A DNA stretch of 61,940 nt from DASWNP01 sp036399175 (GCA_036399175.1 DASWNP010000027.1:1-61940); one strand, 5' to 3'; positions 25,982-36,417 are shown, numbered from the stretch's first letter. A program made the numbers and translations. The notes: generated by a model from the letters alone, not told the origin.

Positions 25982-27742
25982 ATGCTTTCTCTCTATCGCA
26001 CACTGATTGCCCAACACGCGCGCCAGCTTACGCCCGTGCGGTGTGCCGAGCAGACCATCACGCAGCTTCAACACTATTTTGAAGACGTGGTGCTGGAGAA
26101 CAATCTGGCGGCGCTCGTGGTCGAGAGCCTGCCTTCGATGTCGGAGCGGTCTCTGCGCGACCTTGCTCGTGTGCGCGAAGTCGGGCGCGCCGCCAGGCAT
26201 GCCTTCTTCTTCGTCGCCGCCGAAGACGCGCTCAACAAAGTGATGCTCTCGACGAAGGAATACGAGCGCGCGCCGGTTCTCTTGAAACGCGCGGGCGGCG
26301 CGACGCCAATGACGACGGGGGCGCAGGGCGACGGCGCAGACTTCGAGCGGTTCGTCGTGATTGCGGATGCGCGCTTCTCTGCGGTGCTGGCGTCGATGCG
26401 CGAGCCGGGCGAGGATGGCGATAGCGGCGGCGGCATCGACGTGGTCTGGTCGTTCGAGCCGGACATCGTCTATTCGGCGCTCGAATACCTGATGGCGCGC
26501 GTCACGGCGGAGAACCCTTTTCAGGCTTCCACCTTCGCCGAGGCCGTGCGCGGCTGCATGCCGAAGACGACCTCTCTGCAACTGACTCTCTCCGTCACGA
26601 CTAAGCTCGCGCGACTGATGCAGGAACAGGCCGTGCGCGAAATCGCCGTCAACCGCATCGCCACAGCCATCCGCAGCTCGCTCGAACTCTCAAGCATCCT
26701 GCAAACCACCGTCAACGAAGTCGGGCGCGCGCTCGGCGCACTGCACAGCGCGCTCTGCGTCGAAGGCGACACGGGTCAGCCAGCCCTGACCAACTGTTAT
26801 TTCCGCGACGGCGCGGAAGACGAAGCCGAGCGCACCGAAATCTTGAGCGACCTCAACGCCTACAGCGTCCGCCTCGGCGGGCGTCTCAAGATTTACGTGC
26901 AGGACGGCTGCCTCGGCGCGGAAGAGACGGGCGCGGGGACGCGCCCTCTGGCCGTCGTGCCGCTCATCTATCACGAGCGTTTCATGGGCGCTTTGATGGT
27001 GCGCCTCGACGATGCGAAGCGCGTCTGGCAGGAGAACGAGATACTTCTCATGCGGACGGTGGCCGACCAGGTGGCCGTCGCCGTCAATCACGCGCGGCTC
27101 TTCGCGCAGATGCAGCAGATGGCCTTGACCGACGCCCTCACAGGCTGCTTCAACCGTCGCTCCTTCGAGATGCAGCTTGAGCGCTATCTTCATCTGGCGA
27201 CGCGCATGCGCCAGCCCGTCTCGCTCATCATGCTCGACATCGACAACTTCAAGCTCGTCAACGACCGCTACGGCCACGACGTTGGCGACGAGGCTTTGCG
27301 CCATCTGGCCGACGCCCTGCGCGAGGTGGTTCGGGGCGCGGACATCGCGGCGCGCTACGGCGGCGAAGAGTTCGCCGTGATTCTCCCGGAGACCGGGCTG
27401 GACGGCGCGACGCTCGTGGCCGAACGCCTGCGCGCGCGCATCGAGCAGATGGAAGTTCCCTTCGTCGGCCACATCACGGCCTCCTTCGGCGTCGCCACCT
27501 TCCCCGTCCACGCCGGCTCGCGCGACCTTCTCCTGACGACCGTTGACCGCGCCCTCTACGAAGCCAAGAAGAGCGGGCGCAACCGCGTCTGCACTCCCCC
27601 CGAGTCCGCAGATGAAATCGACCTCACCGACGAAATCTTCGCCCCCGACCGAGACATTCAAAACAACGCCCTCGCCGCCGACCACCTCGACGAATCTTCT
27701 CTCTCAAACATCGCCGACACCGCCGAACAAATCACAATTTAG
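25982..27742 (+). CDS. diguanylate cyclase with DICT-like, GAF and GGDEF domains
   Basis: A 586-residue enzyme that makes the second messenger c-di-GMP. The N-terminal 220 residues resemble the DICT sensory domain (less certain). A GAF domain follows (about 230-375), then GGDEF with ALTDALTGCFNRRSF, DIDNFKLVNDRYGHDVGDEAL and the active site GGEEF at 460-464. The feedback I-site RxxD is present (RGAD, 451-454), so product inhibition is expected. A short acidic tail of about 60 residues ends the protein. It is soluble, with no membrane segment. Confidence 0.9.
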   Translation: MLSLYRTLIAQHARQLTPVRCAEQTITQLQHYFEDVVLENNLAALVVESLPSMSERSLRDLARVREVGRAARHAFFFVAAEDALNKVMLSTKEYERAPVLLKRAGGATPMTTGAQGDGADFERFVVIADARFSAVLASMREPGEDGDSGGGIDVVWSFEPDIVYSALEYLMARVTAENPFQASTFAEAVRGCMPKTTSLQLTLSVTTKLARLMQEQAVREIAVNRIATAIRSSLELSSILQTTVNEVGRALGALHSALCVEGDTGQPALTNCYFRDGAEDEAERTEILSDLNAYSVRLGGRLKIYVQDGCLGAEETGAGTRPLAVVPLIYHERFMGALMVRLDDAKRVWQENEILLMRTVADQVAVAVNHARLFAQMQQMALTDALTGCFNRRSFEMQLERYLHLATRMRQPVSLIMLDIDNFKLVNDRYGHDVGDEALRHLADALREVVRGADIAARYGGEEFAVILPETGLDGATLVAERLRARIEQMEVPFVGHITASFGVATFPVHAGSRDLLLTTVDRALYEAKKSGRNRVCTPPESADEIDLTDEIFAPDRDIQNNALAADHLDESSLSNIADTAEQITI

Positions 27743-27832
27743 AGGTCGGAGGTCAGAGGTCAGAAGTCAGTGAAAGACAGAAGCTCCGCGCAGAGCTTTT
27801 GCTTTTACCGACCTCCGACCTCTGACCTCTTT
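27741..27832. repeat. heptamer inverted-repeat element E12
   Basis: Left arm AGAGGTC/GGAGGTC/AGAGGTC/AGAAGTC (27741-27768), right arm GACCTCC/GACCTCT/GACCTCT (27810-27831). The loop holds an internal inverted repeat AAGCTC...GAGCTT. The TAG stop codon of the diguanylate cyclase merges into the first unit. Confidence 0.87.
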
Positions 27833-27940
27833 CTCTGTTTGTCTTTAAGGTATGAAATCGCGCATCATAGGCGCGAGGGATTCAAAGGCAGGGGCGTCTG
27901 TGTTCGGGTTTGTGCCGAGGGGCGGGCGTGGTTTGGGCTT

Positions 27941-29683
27941 ATGCAGGATTTGAGAAGATTCGCGCGGTATTTCCGGCCTTATAAAACGTCTCTGGCGTTG
28001 GGCGTGCTCTGTATTCTGGCATCGGTCGTCATCGGACTTCTGGTTCCGGCCATCGTCGGGCGCGCGGTGGACGACCTGCGCGTGGGCGTCACCTTCGAGA
28101 AGATTACGCGCTACGCTTTGACGATTCTCGGCGTCAGCTTCGTGAGCGGCATCTTCCTTTTCCTCCAGCGCCGTATCATCATCGGCATGTCGCGCCACGT
28201 CGAATACGATTTGCGGCAGGACTTCTACGCCCACCTGCAACACATGCCGCTCTCCTTCTTTCAGGCCAACCGCACGGGCGACCTCATGGCACGCGCGACG
28301 AACGACCTCTCGGCGGTCAGGCAACTGGCCGGGCCGATGATTATGTACACGCTCCAGACCGTCTTCGTCGTGCTCATCATCCTCCCTTTGATGCTCAGAA
28401 TCAGCGTGCGTCTCACGCTGCTCCTGTTCGTGACGATGCCGCTCGTCTCCCTGACGGTGAAATACTTCGGCCAGCAGGTGCACGTCCGCTTCGAGAAGAT
28501 ACAGGAATTCTTCGCGCAGATTTCGGCGCGGGCGCAGGAGAACTTTTCGGGCGTCAGGGTGGTGCGCGCCTACGCGCAGGAAGAGTCGGAGATTTCCGCC
28601 TTCAACGATTTGAACCGGCAGTATGCCGAGCGCAACCTCTCGCTCGTCCGCATCTCGGCCGTGATGCGCCCGCTCCTGCAATTCGTCATCGGCACGGGCT
28701 ACGTGCTCATCATCTGGTACGGCGGACGGCTCGCCGTGCGCGGCGAAATCACGGTCGGGCAGGTGACGGAATTTATTCTCTACCTGACGCGGCTCATCTG
28801 GCCGCTCATCGCGCTCGGCTACGTCGTCAATCTCTACCAGCGCGGCACGGCCAGCCTCAAGCGCATGAACTCGATTTTCTCCGTCGCACCTGCGATAGCC
28901 GACCACGCGGGCGTCAGCGAGCAGCCCGCGATACGCGGGCATATCGAATTTCGCAACCTGACCTTCGCATACAACGAACACAGCGCGCCCGTCCTTCGTG
29001 ACATCAACCTGCGAATCGAGGCCGGGCAGGCGGTCGCCTTCGTCGGGCGCACGGGCACGGGCAAATCGACCTTGATGAATCTCATCCCGCGTCTACTCGA
29101 AGCGCCGCCCGGCACGCTCTTCATCGACGGCGTCGAGGCGCGCGACTATCCGCTTCGACAGCTTCGCTCCGCAGTCGGCTACGTGCCGCAGGAGACCTTT
29201 CTCTTTAGCGACACGCTGGCCGAGAACATCGCCTTCGGCGTCGAGCAGGCCGAGCGCGCAGAAGTTGAATGGGCGGCTGAAATCGCGGGCTTGAGCGACG
29301 ACGTGCGCTCGTTTCCCGAAGGCTTCGACACGATGGTCGGCGAGCGCGGCATCACACTTTCGGGCGGGCAGAAGCAGCGCACGGCGATTGCGCGCGCCGT
29401 GCTTCGCCAGCCGAAGATTCTGATTCTCGACGACGCGCTCTCCTCGGTCGATACCTACACCGAAGAGAAGATTCTGGCTCAGCTTCGCGGCGTCATGCGC
29501 GAGCGCACGTCGCTCATCGTCTCGCACCGTGTCTCGACCGTCCGCGACGCCGATTTAATCTGCGTCCTCGAAGAAGGGCGCATCATCGAGCGCGGCACGC
29601 ACGAAGAGCTGCTCGCGCGCGGCGGCGAATACGCCTCGCTCTACGAGCGCCAACTGCTCGAAGAAGAGCTGGCCGCGAGCTGA
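27941..29683 (+). CDS. ABC exporter half-transporter, degenerate-site subunit
   Basis: A 580-residue fused membrane/ATPase half-transporter with six membrane segments and an NBD. Walker A is GRTGTGKST (368-376), signature LSGGQ (473-477), Walker B ILILD followed by Asp (D498) where the catalytic Glu is normally found, and an H-loop His in SHRVST. This is the pattern of the YheI/BmrC/TM287 partner in heterodimeric exporters. The start ATG 27941 (MQDLRRFARYFRPYK) begins family similarity; the frame continues upstream with no likeness. Substrate unknown, lipid or drug export likely. Confidence 0.92.
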   Translation: MQDLRRFARYFRPYKTSLALGVLCILASVVIGLLVPAIVGRAVDDLRVGVTFEKITRYALTILGVSFVSGIFLFLQRRIIIGMSRHVEYDLRQDFYAHLQHMPLSFFQANRTGDLMARATNDLSAVRQLAGPMIMYTLQTVFVVLIILPLMLRISVRLTLLLFVTMPLVSLTVKYFGQQVHVRFEKIQEFFAQISARAQENFSGVRVVRAYAQEESEISAFNDLNRQYAERNLSLVRISAVMRPLLQFVIGTGYVLIIWYGGRLAVRGEITVGQVTEFILYLTRLIWPLIALGYVVNLYQRGTASLKRMNSIFSVAPAIADHAGVSEQPAIRGHIEFRNLTFAYNEHSAPVLRDINLRIEAGQAVAFVGRTGTGKSTLMNLIPRLLEAPPGTLFIDGVEARDYPLRQLRSAVGYVPQETFLFSDTLAENIAFGVEQAERAEVEWAAEIAGLSDDVRSFPEGFDTMVGERGITLSGGQKQRTAIARAVLRQPKILILDDALSSVDTYTEEKILAQLRGVMRERTSLIVSHRVSTVRDADLICVLEEGRIIERGTHEELLARGGEYASLYERQLLEEELAAS

Positions 29684-29714
29684 TACGCATTGGAAGAAAG
29701 GAGTCAGAATCAGC

Positions 29715-30185
29715 ATGAGCACGGAAGAGAATAGACCGGCAGGAGAGAACTCGGACTCGCGCTATCGCAATCTGATGCTCATCTGGATAGCGCAGTTGAT
29801 GTCGTTTGCTTTTCTCTCTCTCCTGCCGATGTTGGTCGGGAAGCCAATCGATGCCGCCGACGCTGACGACACTCTGCGACAGATTTTTTTTGCGATAGGC
29901 GTGACGACACTCATTCTCTCTTTCGTGCTCAAGAGACGCATGCTCTCGCGGGCTATTGAACGGCAGGACGCGAGACAGGTGCAGGCCGGTTACATCCTCG
30001 CTTTCGCGCTGTGCGAAATGACCGGGCTTTCGGGCGTCCTGATACACTTAACGAAGGGCGCAACCTCCATCTACCATTTACTATTGGCTCTCGGATGGTT
30101 CGGCCTGCTTCTGCACTGGCCGCGCCGTTCGCACCTGACGGACGCCTCTTTTAAAAGCGGAGGGTTCGGGGCAAACGAATTTTAG
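29715..30185 (+). CDS. small membrane protein between ABC exporter subunits
   Basis: A 156-residue protein with about four hydrophobic segments (LMLIWIAQLMSFAFLSLLPML, IFFAIGVTTLILSFVL, AGYILAFALCEMTGLSGVLIHL, IYHLLLALGWFGLLLHW). I do not recognise a named family. The position between two halves of one heterodimeric exporter, 31 bases after the first and 19 before the second, suggests an accessory subunit or a co-transcribed gene. Confidence 0.75.
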   Translation: MSTEENRPAGENSDSRYRNLMLIWIAQLMSFAFLSLLPMLVGKPIDAADADDTLRQIFFAIGVTTLILSFVLKRRMLSRAIERQDARQVQAGYILAFALCEMTGLSGVLIHLTKGATSIYHLLLALGWFGLLLHWPRRSHLTDASFKSGGFGANEF

Positions 30186-30204
30186 AGAAAGCTCGAAGGT
30201 TAAA

Positions 30205-32058
30205 GTGGCAACGTCAGTCCAACAATTTCACGAAGAGGAAGCCATCGGGAAGAAGCTCGACCAGGGCATCGCGCGAAGGCTCGTGCGTTACCTGCGGCCT
30301 TACCTGCGCGTGCTCGTGCCCGCCCTGCTGCTGACGCTTGTCTTGAACGCCCTGCGCATCACGCAGCCGAAGTTCACGCAGTATGCGATTGACTGGCACA
30401 TCGTTCCGCGCCGTCTCGAAGGTCTTCAGTGGGTGGCGCTGGTCTTTCTCGGCGTGCTGCTTTTGACGTTCGTCTTCTCTTACGTGCAAACCGTGCTGCT
30501 TGAGACGGTCGGCCAGCGCGTGATGTACGACTTGAGGAGCGAGCTTTACCAGAAGCTACAGCATCAGGAGGTGGCCTACTTCGACAAGAACCCGGTCGGG
30601 CGCGTGATGACGCGTCTTACTTCGGACGTGGACGCCTTGAACGAGCTGTTCACCTCGGGCGTCATCGACGTGCTCGGCGACGTGGTGATGATTGCCGCCA
30701 TCGTCGGCATCATGCTCTGGATGGACTGGCGTCTGACTCTGGTCACGCTCGTCACCGTACCCTTGCTCTTCGCCGCGACCACCTGGTTTCGCAAGCACGC
30801 GCGGCGCGGCTACGACATGGTTCGCACGCGCCTTGCGCGCATCAACTCGTTTCTACAGGAACACCTGACGGGCGCGCAAACCGTCCAGATTTTCAACCGC
30901 GAAGAGAAGTCTTTCTCCAAGTTCCACGACCTCAACGACGATTACCGCAACGCCAACGTCGAGACAATCTTTTACTACTCGGTCTTCTTTCCGCTCGTCG
31001 ATTTAATCGGCGCGGTCGGCATCGCGCTCATCATCTGGTGGGGCGGCGGCTACGTCTTGCAGAATACGACGGAGCGCGAAGTGCTCTCGCTCGGCGCGCT
31101 CGTCGCCTTCATACAGTATTCGCAGCAGCTCTTTCAGCCCATCCGCGACATCTCCGACAAGTACAACGTGCTTCAATCGGCGATGGTGGCCTCGCAGCGC
31201 ATCTTTCGCACGCTCGATTTGCCCCTCCAGATTGAGACGCCCGCCGAGCCGAAGAAGACCGAGCGCGCTCGCGGCTCGATAGAGTTTCAAAACGTCTGGT
31301 TCGCTTACAAGGATGAGGAATGGGTCTTAAGAGACCTGTCCTTCCGCGTCGAGCCGGGGCAGTCCGTCGCGCTCGTCGGCCACACGGGCTCGGGCAAGAC
31401 GACGATTACAAACCTGCTCATGCGCTTCTACGACGTGCAGCGCGGGCGCGTACTGCTCGACGGCGTGGACGTGCGCGAGTGGGATTTGCGCGCGCTCAGG
31501 GAGAATTTCGCCGTCGTCTTGCAGGACGTGTTTCTCTTCAGCGGCACAATCGAGAGCAACATCCGCCTCGGGCGCGAGGAGATTGGAGAGGAGCGCATCC
31601 ATTGGGCTGCGCGCGAAGTTCACGCCGACGACTTCATCCGCCGTCTGCCCGGCACATACAAGACGGAAGTGCGCGAGCGCGGCGCGGGTCTCTCAGTCGG
31701 GCAGAAGCAGCTCATCAGCTTCGCCCGCGCGCTGGCCTTCGACCCGGCGCTCCTTATCCTCGACGAAGCCACAAGCTCCATCGACACCGAGACCGAACAG
31801 CTCATCCAGCAGGCCATCGAGCGCGTCATGCGCGACCGCACCTCGCTCGTCATCGCGCACCGCCTTTCCACCATCCAGCGCGCCGACCGCATCATCGTCA
31901 TGCATCACGGCGAGATACGCGAGCAGGGCTCGCACCAGGAACTGCTCGCCGCGCGCGGTCTCTACTGGCGTCTCTACAAACTCCAGTACGCCGACTCTTC
32001 GCGCGACGACGAGAGCACGGGCGAACCCTTGAGCCCTCGTTTGCAGTACGGCGACTGA
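30205..32058 (+). CDS. ABC exporter half-transporter, consensus-Glu subunit
   Basis: A 617-residue half-transporter of the YheH/BmrD/TM288 type. Walker A GHTGSGKTT (392-400), signature LSVGQ (496-500, noncanonical second Gly position), Walker B LLILDE with catalytic E521, H-loop IAHRLST. Paired with the upstream subunit, one composite ATP site has LSGGQ plus Glu (active) and the other LSVGQ plus Asp (degenerate), exactly as in asymmetric exporters. GTG start at 30205. Convergent with the STAND gene. Confidence 0.92.
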   Translation: MATSVQQFHEEEAIGKKLDQGIARRLVRYLRPYLRVLVPALLLTLVLNALRITQPKFTQYAIDWHIVPRRLEGLQWVALVFLGVLLLTFVFSYVQTVLLETVGQRVMYDLRSELYQKLQHQEVAYFDKNPVGRVMTRLTSDVDALNELFTSGVIDVLGDVVMIAAIVGIMLWMDWRLTLVTLVTVPLLFAATTWFRKHARRGYDMVRTRLARINSFLQEHLTGAQTVQIFNREEKSFSKFHDLNDDYRNANVETIFYYSVFFPLVDLIGAVGIALIIWWGGGYVLQNTTEREVLSLGALVAFIQYSQQLFQPIRDISDKYNVLQSAMVASQRIFRTLDLPLQIETPAEPKKTERARGSIEFQNVWFAYKDEEWVLRDLSFRVEPGQSVALVGHTGSGKTTITNLLMRFYDVQRGRVLLDGVDVREWDLRALRENFAVVLQDVFLFSGTIESNIRLGREEIGEERIHWAAREVHADDFIRRLPGTYKTEVRERGAGLSVGQKQLISFARALAFDPALLILDEATSSIDTETEQLIQQAIERVMRDRTSLVIAHRLSTIQRADRIIVMHHGEIREQGSHQELLAARGLYWRLYKLQYADSSRDDESTGEPLSPRLQYGD

Positions 32059-32096
32059 GGAGGCGCTCCAACCTCAAACAAATCAAGTGGTCTGCC

Positions 32097-35000
32097 TCAA
32101 GGTCGTCCTCGCTTGCCCGCCGCGCTCGCTCTTTGGGAGCACGGCGCAGGCGGGTTGAGGTACGGCGCGCTGTAGTCGCAGACCTTCTCGAACTCCGGCT
32201 GGTGGCGCAACAACTCGAACGCACGCTTCAAGTCTTCCTCCATCATCGCCGACAAATCGGTCGAGAATACCTTCACCACACCATCAGTTCCCCAGGCGGC
32301 CACCTGAGACCCATTCGGCGAGAACTGGACTGAGTAGACCTGCTCGGCGAAGCCGGTGAAGGTGGCGAGGGGTTGGCGGGTAGCCGTATCCCACAGGCGC
32401 ACCGTGCCGTCTCGTCCCGAAGTGGCGATAAGCTGGCCGTCTGGCGAAAACTCTGCATTGGTGACGCCGCCTTTGTGTCTCTGAAGAGTCGCCAGCAGCT
32501 TGCCCGTCCATGCGTCCCAGAGCTTCGCCGTATTATCTTCGCTGGCCGTCAGGAGCAGTTTGCCGTCGGGCGAGAAGGTGGCGGCTGTGACATCGCCCGC
32601 GTGGAAGTCCTGTAGCGTAAAGCGCAATTTACGGGTCTGTGCGTCCCACACCTGCGCCGTTTTTATCTGGACGATGATGATACTGCGTCCGTCCTTCGAG
32701 AAATCTACTTGCCCGCCTCCGAACCCTAACTCGCGGGGGAGGTCGCCTTCGAGCGGTTCGAGCTGCGCGCCGGTATGCGTGTCGTAGAGGAAAGCTTTCT
32801 TGTCTGAAATCTGCACGACCATCCGCTTGCCATCGGGCGAAAAGATGCGTGTGCCGGAGAAGTAGGCCGACGGCAGTTTGGCGACATTCTTTCCGCTCTG
32901 CGCGTCCCATAGATTCACCGTGCTGCTAAGGCTGCGTGTCAGGATGCGCGCGCCGTCGGGCGTAAACGTGGCCGTGACGATTGGCCGTTTGTCTTCGGAG
33001 GCATCGAGAGTCAGGAGCAGCTTGCCCTCGCTAATATCCCAGACCTGCGCCGTGCCGTCTTCGCAGGCGACAGCCAGCCGCCCACCATCGGGCGAAAAAC
33101 TCACGTTGCGCGCCGATTCGTTAATGGCGAACCCCTTGAGCTTACGCCCCGTCGCGACATCCCACAGTTGAGCCGTCGTGGGTACAATCTGATTAAGCGT
33201 GACGAGCAGACGACCGTCGGGCGAGTAGGCGACGTGGTTGAATTTATCGTCGAGCGTGGCGAGCGAGTGGTCGGCGGCTATATTCCAGAGGCGCGCCGTG
33301 TAATCCCCGCTCGTGGTGATAACCTGCTTGCTGTCGGGCGCGAAAGCAAGGTGAGTGACGAGCCCGGTGTGTCGTCCCTCTAGCGTGGCGACGGGTCTGC
33401 CGTTGTCGGACTTCCAGAGTTGCAGCCCTTGCGAGCCGTCAGTTACCAGAAGCTTGCCGTCGAGTGAATAGGTGAGCACGCTCTTGACCCCTTTGGTATA
33501 AGGCAAACGTCTCGCCCTCTTAAGACTGGCATCCCATATCTCTATTGAATTGTCTTTGACGTAAGCGAAACTCCTACCGTCGGGCGATACCCTGCCGGGA
33601 AGAGATTCATCGTCTAAATACCAGTAACCTTCATTCAGCTCCCACTTTTCACCTGTCTTCATATTGAAAGCCGCCAGCCCGCTGCCGCCCTGTTTCTCCA
33701 AGAGCAGGTGCGAGCCGTCGCGGGAGAAGGCCACAGAGTCGAACCTTGAGTTCATCAGCTCAGGAATGAGCGACGGCAGTTGTCGCCCCGTTTGCGCATC
33801 CCAGAGGCGTACGGAAGAATCTCTCCTTCTGGTCACAATCAGTTTTCCGTCGGGCGAGAAGAGGGCTAAGTCAGTTCCTCTGGAGCTGACGTTTCTCTCC
33901 TCCATGCGCAACGCCAGAAGCTCTTTGCCCGTATGCGCATCCCACACTCGCGCAACGTCGTCCCCATTCTCTTCCAAGCCGATAGTGAGGATGCGCGAGC
34001 CATCGGGCGAGAACATGGCGGAGAAGGCTGCTTGTGTAGAGGGACTCTCAAGCTTGAGTATCAGCTTGCCCGTCTGCGTGTCCAACACCTGTGCCCCTTG
34101 ACTAGTCGGAGCGACCAATCGTGCGCCGTCGGGTGAGAATACTCTGGAGGCAGCAGCCTTGAGATTGGAATCCGTATAAATCACGCTGCTTCTGAGCCCC
34201 TCGTCAGCTCTCACCAATGGCGCTGCGGCGAGGGGTTGTCCATCGGATGTCCACAAGCGCAAAGTGCCATCATTGCTCACGGTTGCAACGCGCTTGCCGT
34301 CGGGTGAGTAGGCGGCGGCGATCACTTCGCCGGTGTGACTGCGCAGGGGGAGCGAATGACGGACGGAGGTGACGGCAGCGTTGAGTCCGCCGATGGCCGA
34401 GGGCGGCGGCGCGGTCTGTTTGGCGAGGCTGGAGGCGACGGCCTCGACGCCCGCCGCCAGCGCGTCGAACTCTCTGCCGGGAATGTCGGCGAGAATCGTG
34501 GCGCTCGCGCCAAGCTCGGAGAGCGCGGCGCGCTCTGCCTGAAGACGTTCCGCTTCGGCCACCTTCGTCGCGGCGATAGCGTTGGCCTTCTCCGCTTCGG
34601 CGCGCTCGGCGCTGGCGCTGGCAAGGCGAGCCTGTTCTTCGGCGCGTCGGCGTTCCTTCGAGGAGACCTCCTCGGCCTGCTTCGCACGGTCGCGCTGCTC
34701 TTCGGCTAACAGTTGCTGTTCTTCAGCCTTCTGTTTTTGTAGCCGCTCCTGCTCTCTCGCATCGTAGGCGACGTTAAGCGCCGCGGTCGCTTTGTTCTTC
34801 TCACGCTCGGCCATAACTTTGGCCTCTTGCGCCGCTTTGGTCTGGTCGCGGGCGGCGCGACGCTGCTGAAAGGCGTAGAGGGTCAGGCCAAACATCGCAA
34901 TCATCAGGAAGCTTCCGACGATGGATGCCAGCCGCAGGCGTCGAACGAGCATTCGCTCGCGCGCGAGCTGCGCCTGGGCGGCGGCGTTCTCGGCTGACTG

Positions 35001-36344
35001 GCGCGCCAACGCTCTTTCGGTCTCGGCAAGTTTCTGCGCCGCCACGTAGCGCGAGCGCCAATCGAGGATGGCGGGGCCGAGCACGTCGTGAAAAAGCTCG
35101 TAGCGTTCGGCCTGACCGGGGACGGAGACTTTCCGAAGGATGCTCACGTCCTGTCCGCGACTGAGCAGCGTGAGGACGGATTGCACGTCCGTCTCTTTCA
35201 ATTCAGCCCAGGAGGCGAGAGCAGCGGGCTGCTGCGCTATCTTCGAGCCCGTCGGCGTGACGAGGAAGCGCAGGATGGAAGCGGCGATTGATTGCTGCGA
35301 CTCGTCGAGCTTGCTCATCACCAGATCGAGGTGGCGGCGCGCAATCTCCCGCGCCCCGCCAAGCTCTTCAAAGGTCGCAAGGCGCATCACGTTTGAGCCG
35401 GAGTCTCGCTCGGCCTCCCAGAGACGCGTCAGGACGAGCTGAAGAAAAGGCGTCTCGATGCGCGTCGAAGGAGCGACGACCTGGCGGCTCGCCTTCTCCT
35501 GCCCGACGGCTTCGAGCGTCTTGGTCTCGCCTTCGGTGAAGTGTCCGGGTCTGACCTGCTCGACGATGTTTGCGACGAGCGCGGCTTCAATCTCCATCCG
35601 GTGCGCTGGATGCTTTTCGTTGTAGACGCGCAGGGGCTCGCGGATGGCTTCTTCGGCGGCCTCGGGCGTGAGGTTTTCCAGGCGCAGAAGATTCGAGAGC
35701 AGGTTGGGGATGCGCGCGCGGAAGCGGTCGAGCTTGCTCAATTCCTCTTCGCGCATCGAGAGCATGAAGTTGACGCCGGTCTCCTGCCGGTTGACGGCGC
35801 GCGCAAACTCGGCGTCGAAGCCCGACGCGCCGGTCGTCGTCGAATGATAGAGGAAGTATTCCTCGAACTGGTCGAAGATGAGAAGGATGCTATGGCGAAA
35901 CGTTTCGGCGCAGGCGACGAGCAGGTCGTCGAGCGGCAGCTTGTCGAACAGCAAGCTGACGATGCTGCTACCGAGCGAATCTCTCTTTCCGAGGGCTTTC
36001 ATTACCGCGCGCAGAACGCTCTCGGGCGTCTGCTTCGTGCTCTCGGCGACGGCCTTGAGCACTTCGTTCTTGAGAAGGAGGTTGAAGGTGTCGCTCTGCC
36101 AGGAATTGAAGTAGACGACCGTCACGCGCCGTCGCTCTTTGAGAAACGGAATCACGCCCGCGCGCAGGACGGAGGATTTGCCGACGCCGCTCGTGCCGTA
36201 GAGAATCGTCAGGGGCGCGACGTAGAGGTTCGAGGCGATAATCTCCTGGTCATTCTCGCGTCCGAAGAAGTATTCGCGGTCTTCCTCGGTGTAGGGCTGC
36301 AATCCTTTGTAGGGGCAATGGGAAGGGATGGGATGAGTAGTCAT
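32097..36344 (-). CDS. membrane-anchored STAND NTPase with coiled coil and 16 WD40 repeats (STAND-B)
   Basis: A 1415-residue nSTAND1-type signalling NTPase. Residues 11-28 hold the family entry motif PYKGLQPYTEEDREYFFG; P-loop GTSGVGKS at 50-57; Walker B ILLIFDQFEEY at 153-163; conserved FHDVLGPAILDWRSRY at 418-433. One membrane segment (473-491) is followed by an Ala/Glu/Arg-rich coiled coil (about 495-610) and about 16 WD40 repeats (662-1375), each with FSPDG and a (L/V)WD strand, enough for two propellers. It follows a SIR2-like gene by 73 bases. Likely role: sensing a trigger through the WD40 region and activating the SIR2 effector. Family recognition is secure, the defence role is inference. 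Confidence 0.88.
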   Translation of the reverse strand: MTTHPIPSHCPYKGLQPYTEEDREYFFGRENDQEIIASNLYVAPLTILYGTSGVGKSSVLRAGVIPFLKERRRVTVVYFNSWQSDTFNLLLKNEVLKAVAESTKQTPESVLRAVMKALGKRDSLGSSIVSLLFDKLPLDDLLVACAETFRHSILLIFDQFEEYFLYHSTTTGASGFDAEFARAVNRQETGVNFMLSMREEELSKLDRFRARIPNLLSNLLRLENLTPEAAEEAIREPLRVYNEKHPAHRMEIEAALVANIVEQVRPGHFTEGETKTLEAVGQEKASRQVVAPSTRIETPFLQLVLTRLWEAERDSGSNVMRLATFEELGGAREIARRHLDLVMSKLDESQQSIAASILRFLVTPTGSKIAQQPAALASWAELKETDVQSVLTLLSRGQDVSILRKVSVPGQAERYELFHDVLGPAILDWRSRYVAAQKLAETERALARQSAENAAAQAQLARERMLVRRLRLASIVGSFLMIAMFGLTLYAFQQRRAARDQTKAAQEAKVMAEREKNKATAALNVAYDAREQERLQKQKAEEQQLLAEEQRDRAKQAEEVSSKERRRAEEQARLASASAERAEAEKANAIAATKVAEAERLQAERAALSELGASATILADIPGREFDALAAGVEAVASSLAKQTAPPPSAIGGLNAAVTSVRHSLPLRSHTGEVIAAAYSPDGKRVATVSNDGTLRLWTSDGQPLAAAPLVRADEGLRSSVIYTDSNLKAAASRVFSPDGARLVAPTSQGAQVLDTQTGKLILKLESPSTQAAFSAMFSPDGSRILTIGLEENGDDVARVWDAHTGKELLALRMEERNVSSRGTDLALFSPDGKLIVTRRRDSSVRLWDAQTGRQLPSLIPELMNSRFDSVAFSRDGSHLLLEKQGGSGLAAFNMKTGEKWELNEGYWYLDDESLPGRVSPDGRSFAYVKDNSIEIWDASLKRARRLPYTKGVKSVLTYSLDGKLLVTDGSQGLQLWKSDNGRPVATLEGRHTGLVTHLAFAPDSKQVITTSGDYTARLWNIAADHSLATLDDKFNHVAYSPDGRLLVTLNQIVPTTAQLWDVATGRKLKGFAINESARNVSFSPDGGRLAVACEDGTAQVWDISEGKLLLTLDASEDKRPIVTATFTPDGARILTRSLSSTVNLWDAQSGKNVAKLPSAYFSGTRIFSPDGKRMVVQISDKKAFLYDTHTGAQLEPLEGDLPRELGFGGGQVDFSKDGRSIIIVQIKTAQVWDAQTRKLRFTLQDFHAGDVTAATFSPDGKLLLTASEDNTAKLWDAWTGKLLATLQRHKGGVTNAEFSPDGQLIATSGRDGTVRLWDTATRQPLATFTGFAEQVYSVQFSPNGSQVAAWGTDGVVKVFSTDLSAMMEEDLKRAFELLRHQPEFEKVCDYSAPYLNPPAPCSQRASAAGKRGRP

Positions 36345-36417
36345 AGCATCGCCGCCGCTCGGGCGTTGGAAGGCTGTTTGAAAAGTTCTTCGTAAAGTTC
36401 TTCGTCAGGCTCTCGCG

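Noticed and set aside
34335..36395. Plus-strand frames opposite STAND-B
   Set aside because: Antisense shadows of a securely recognised gene.
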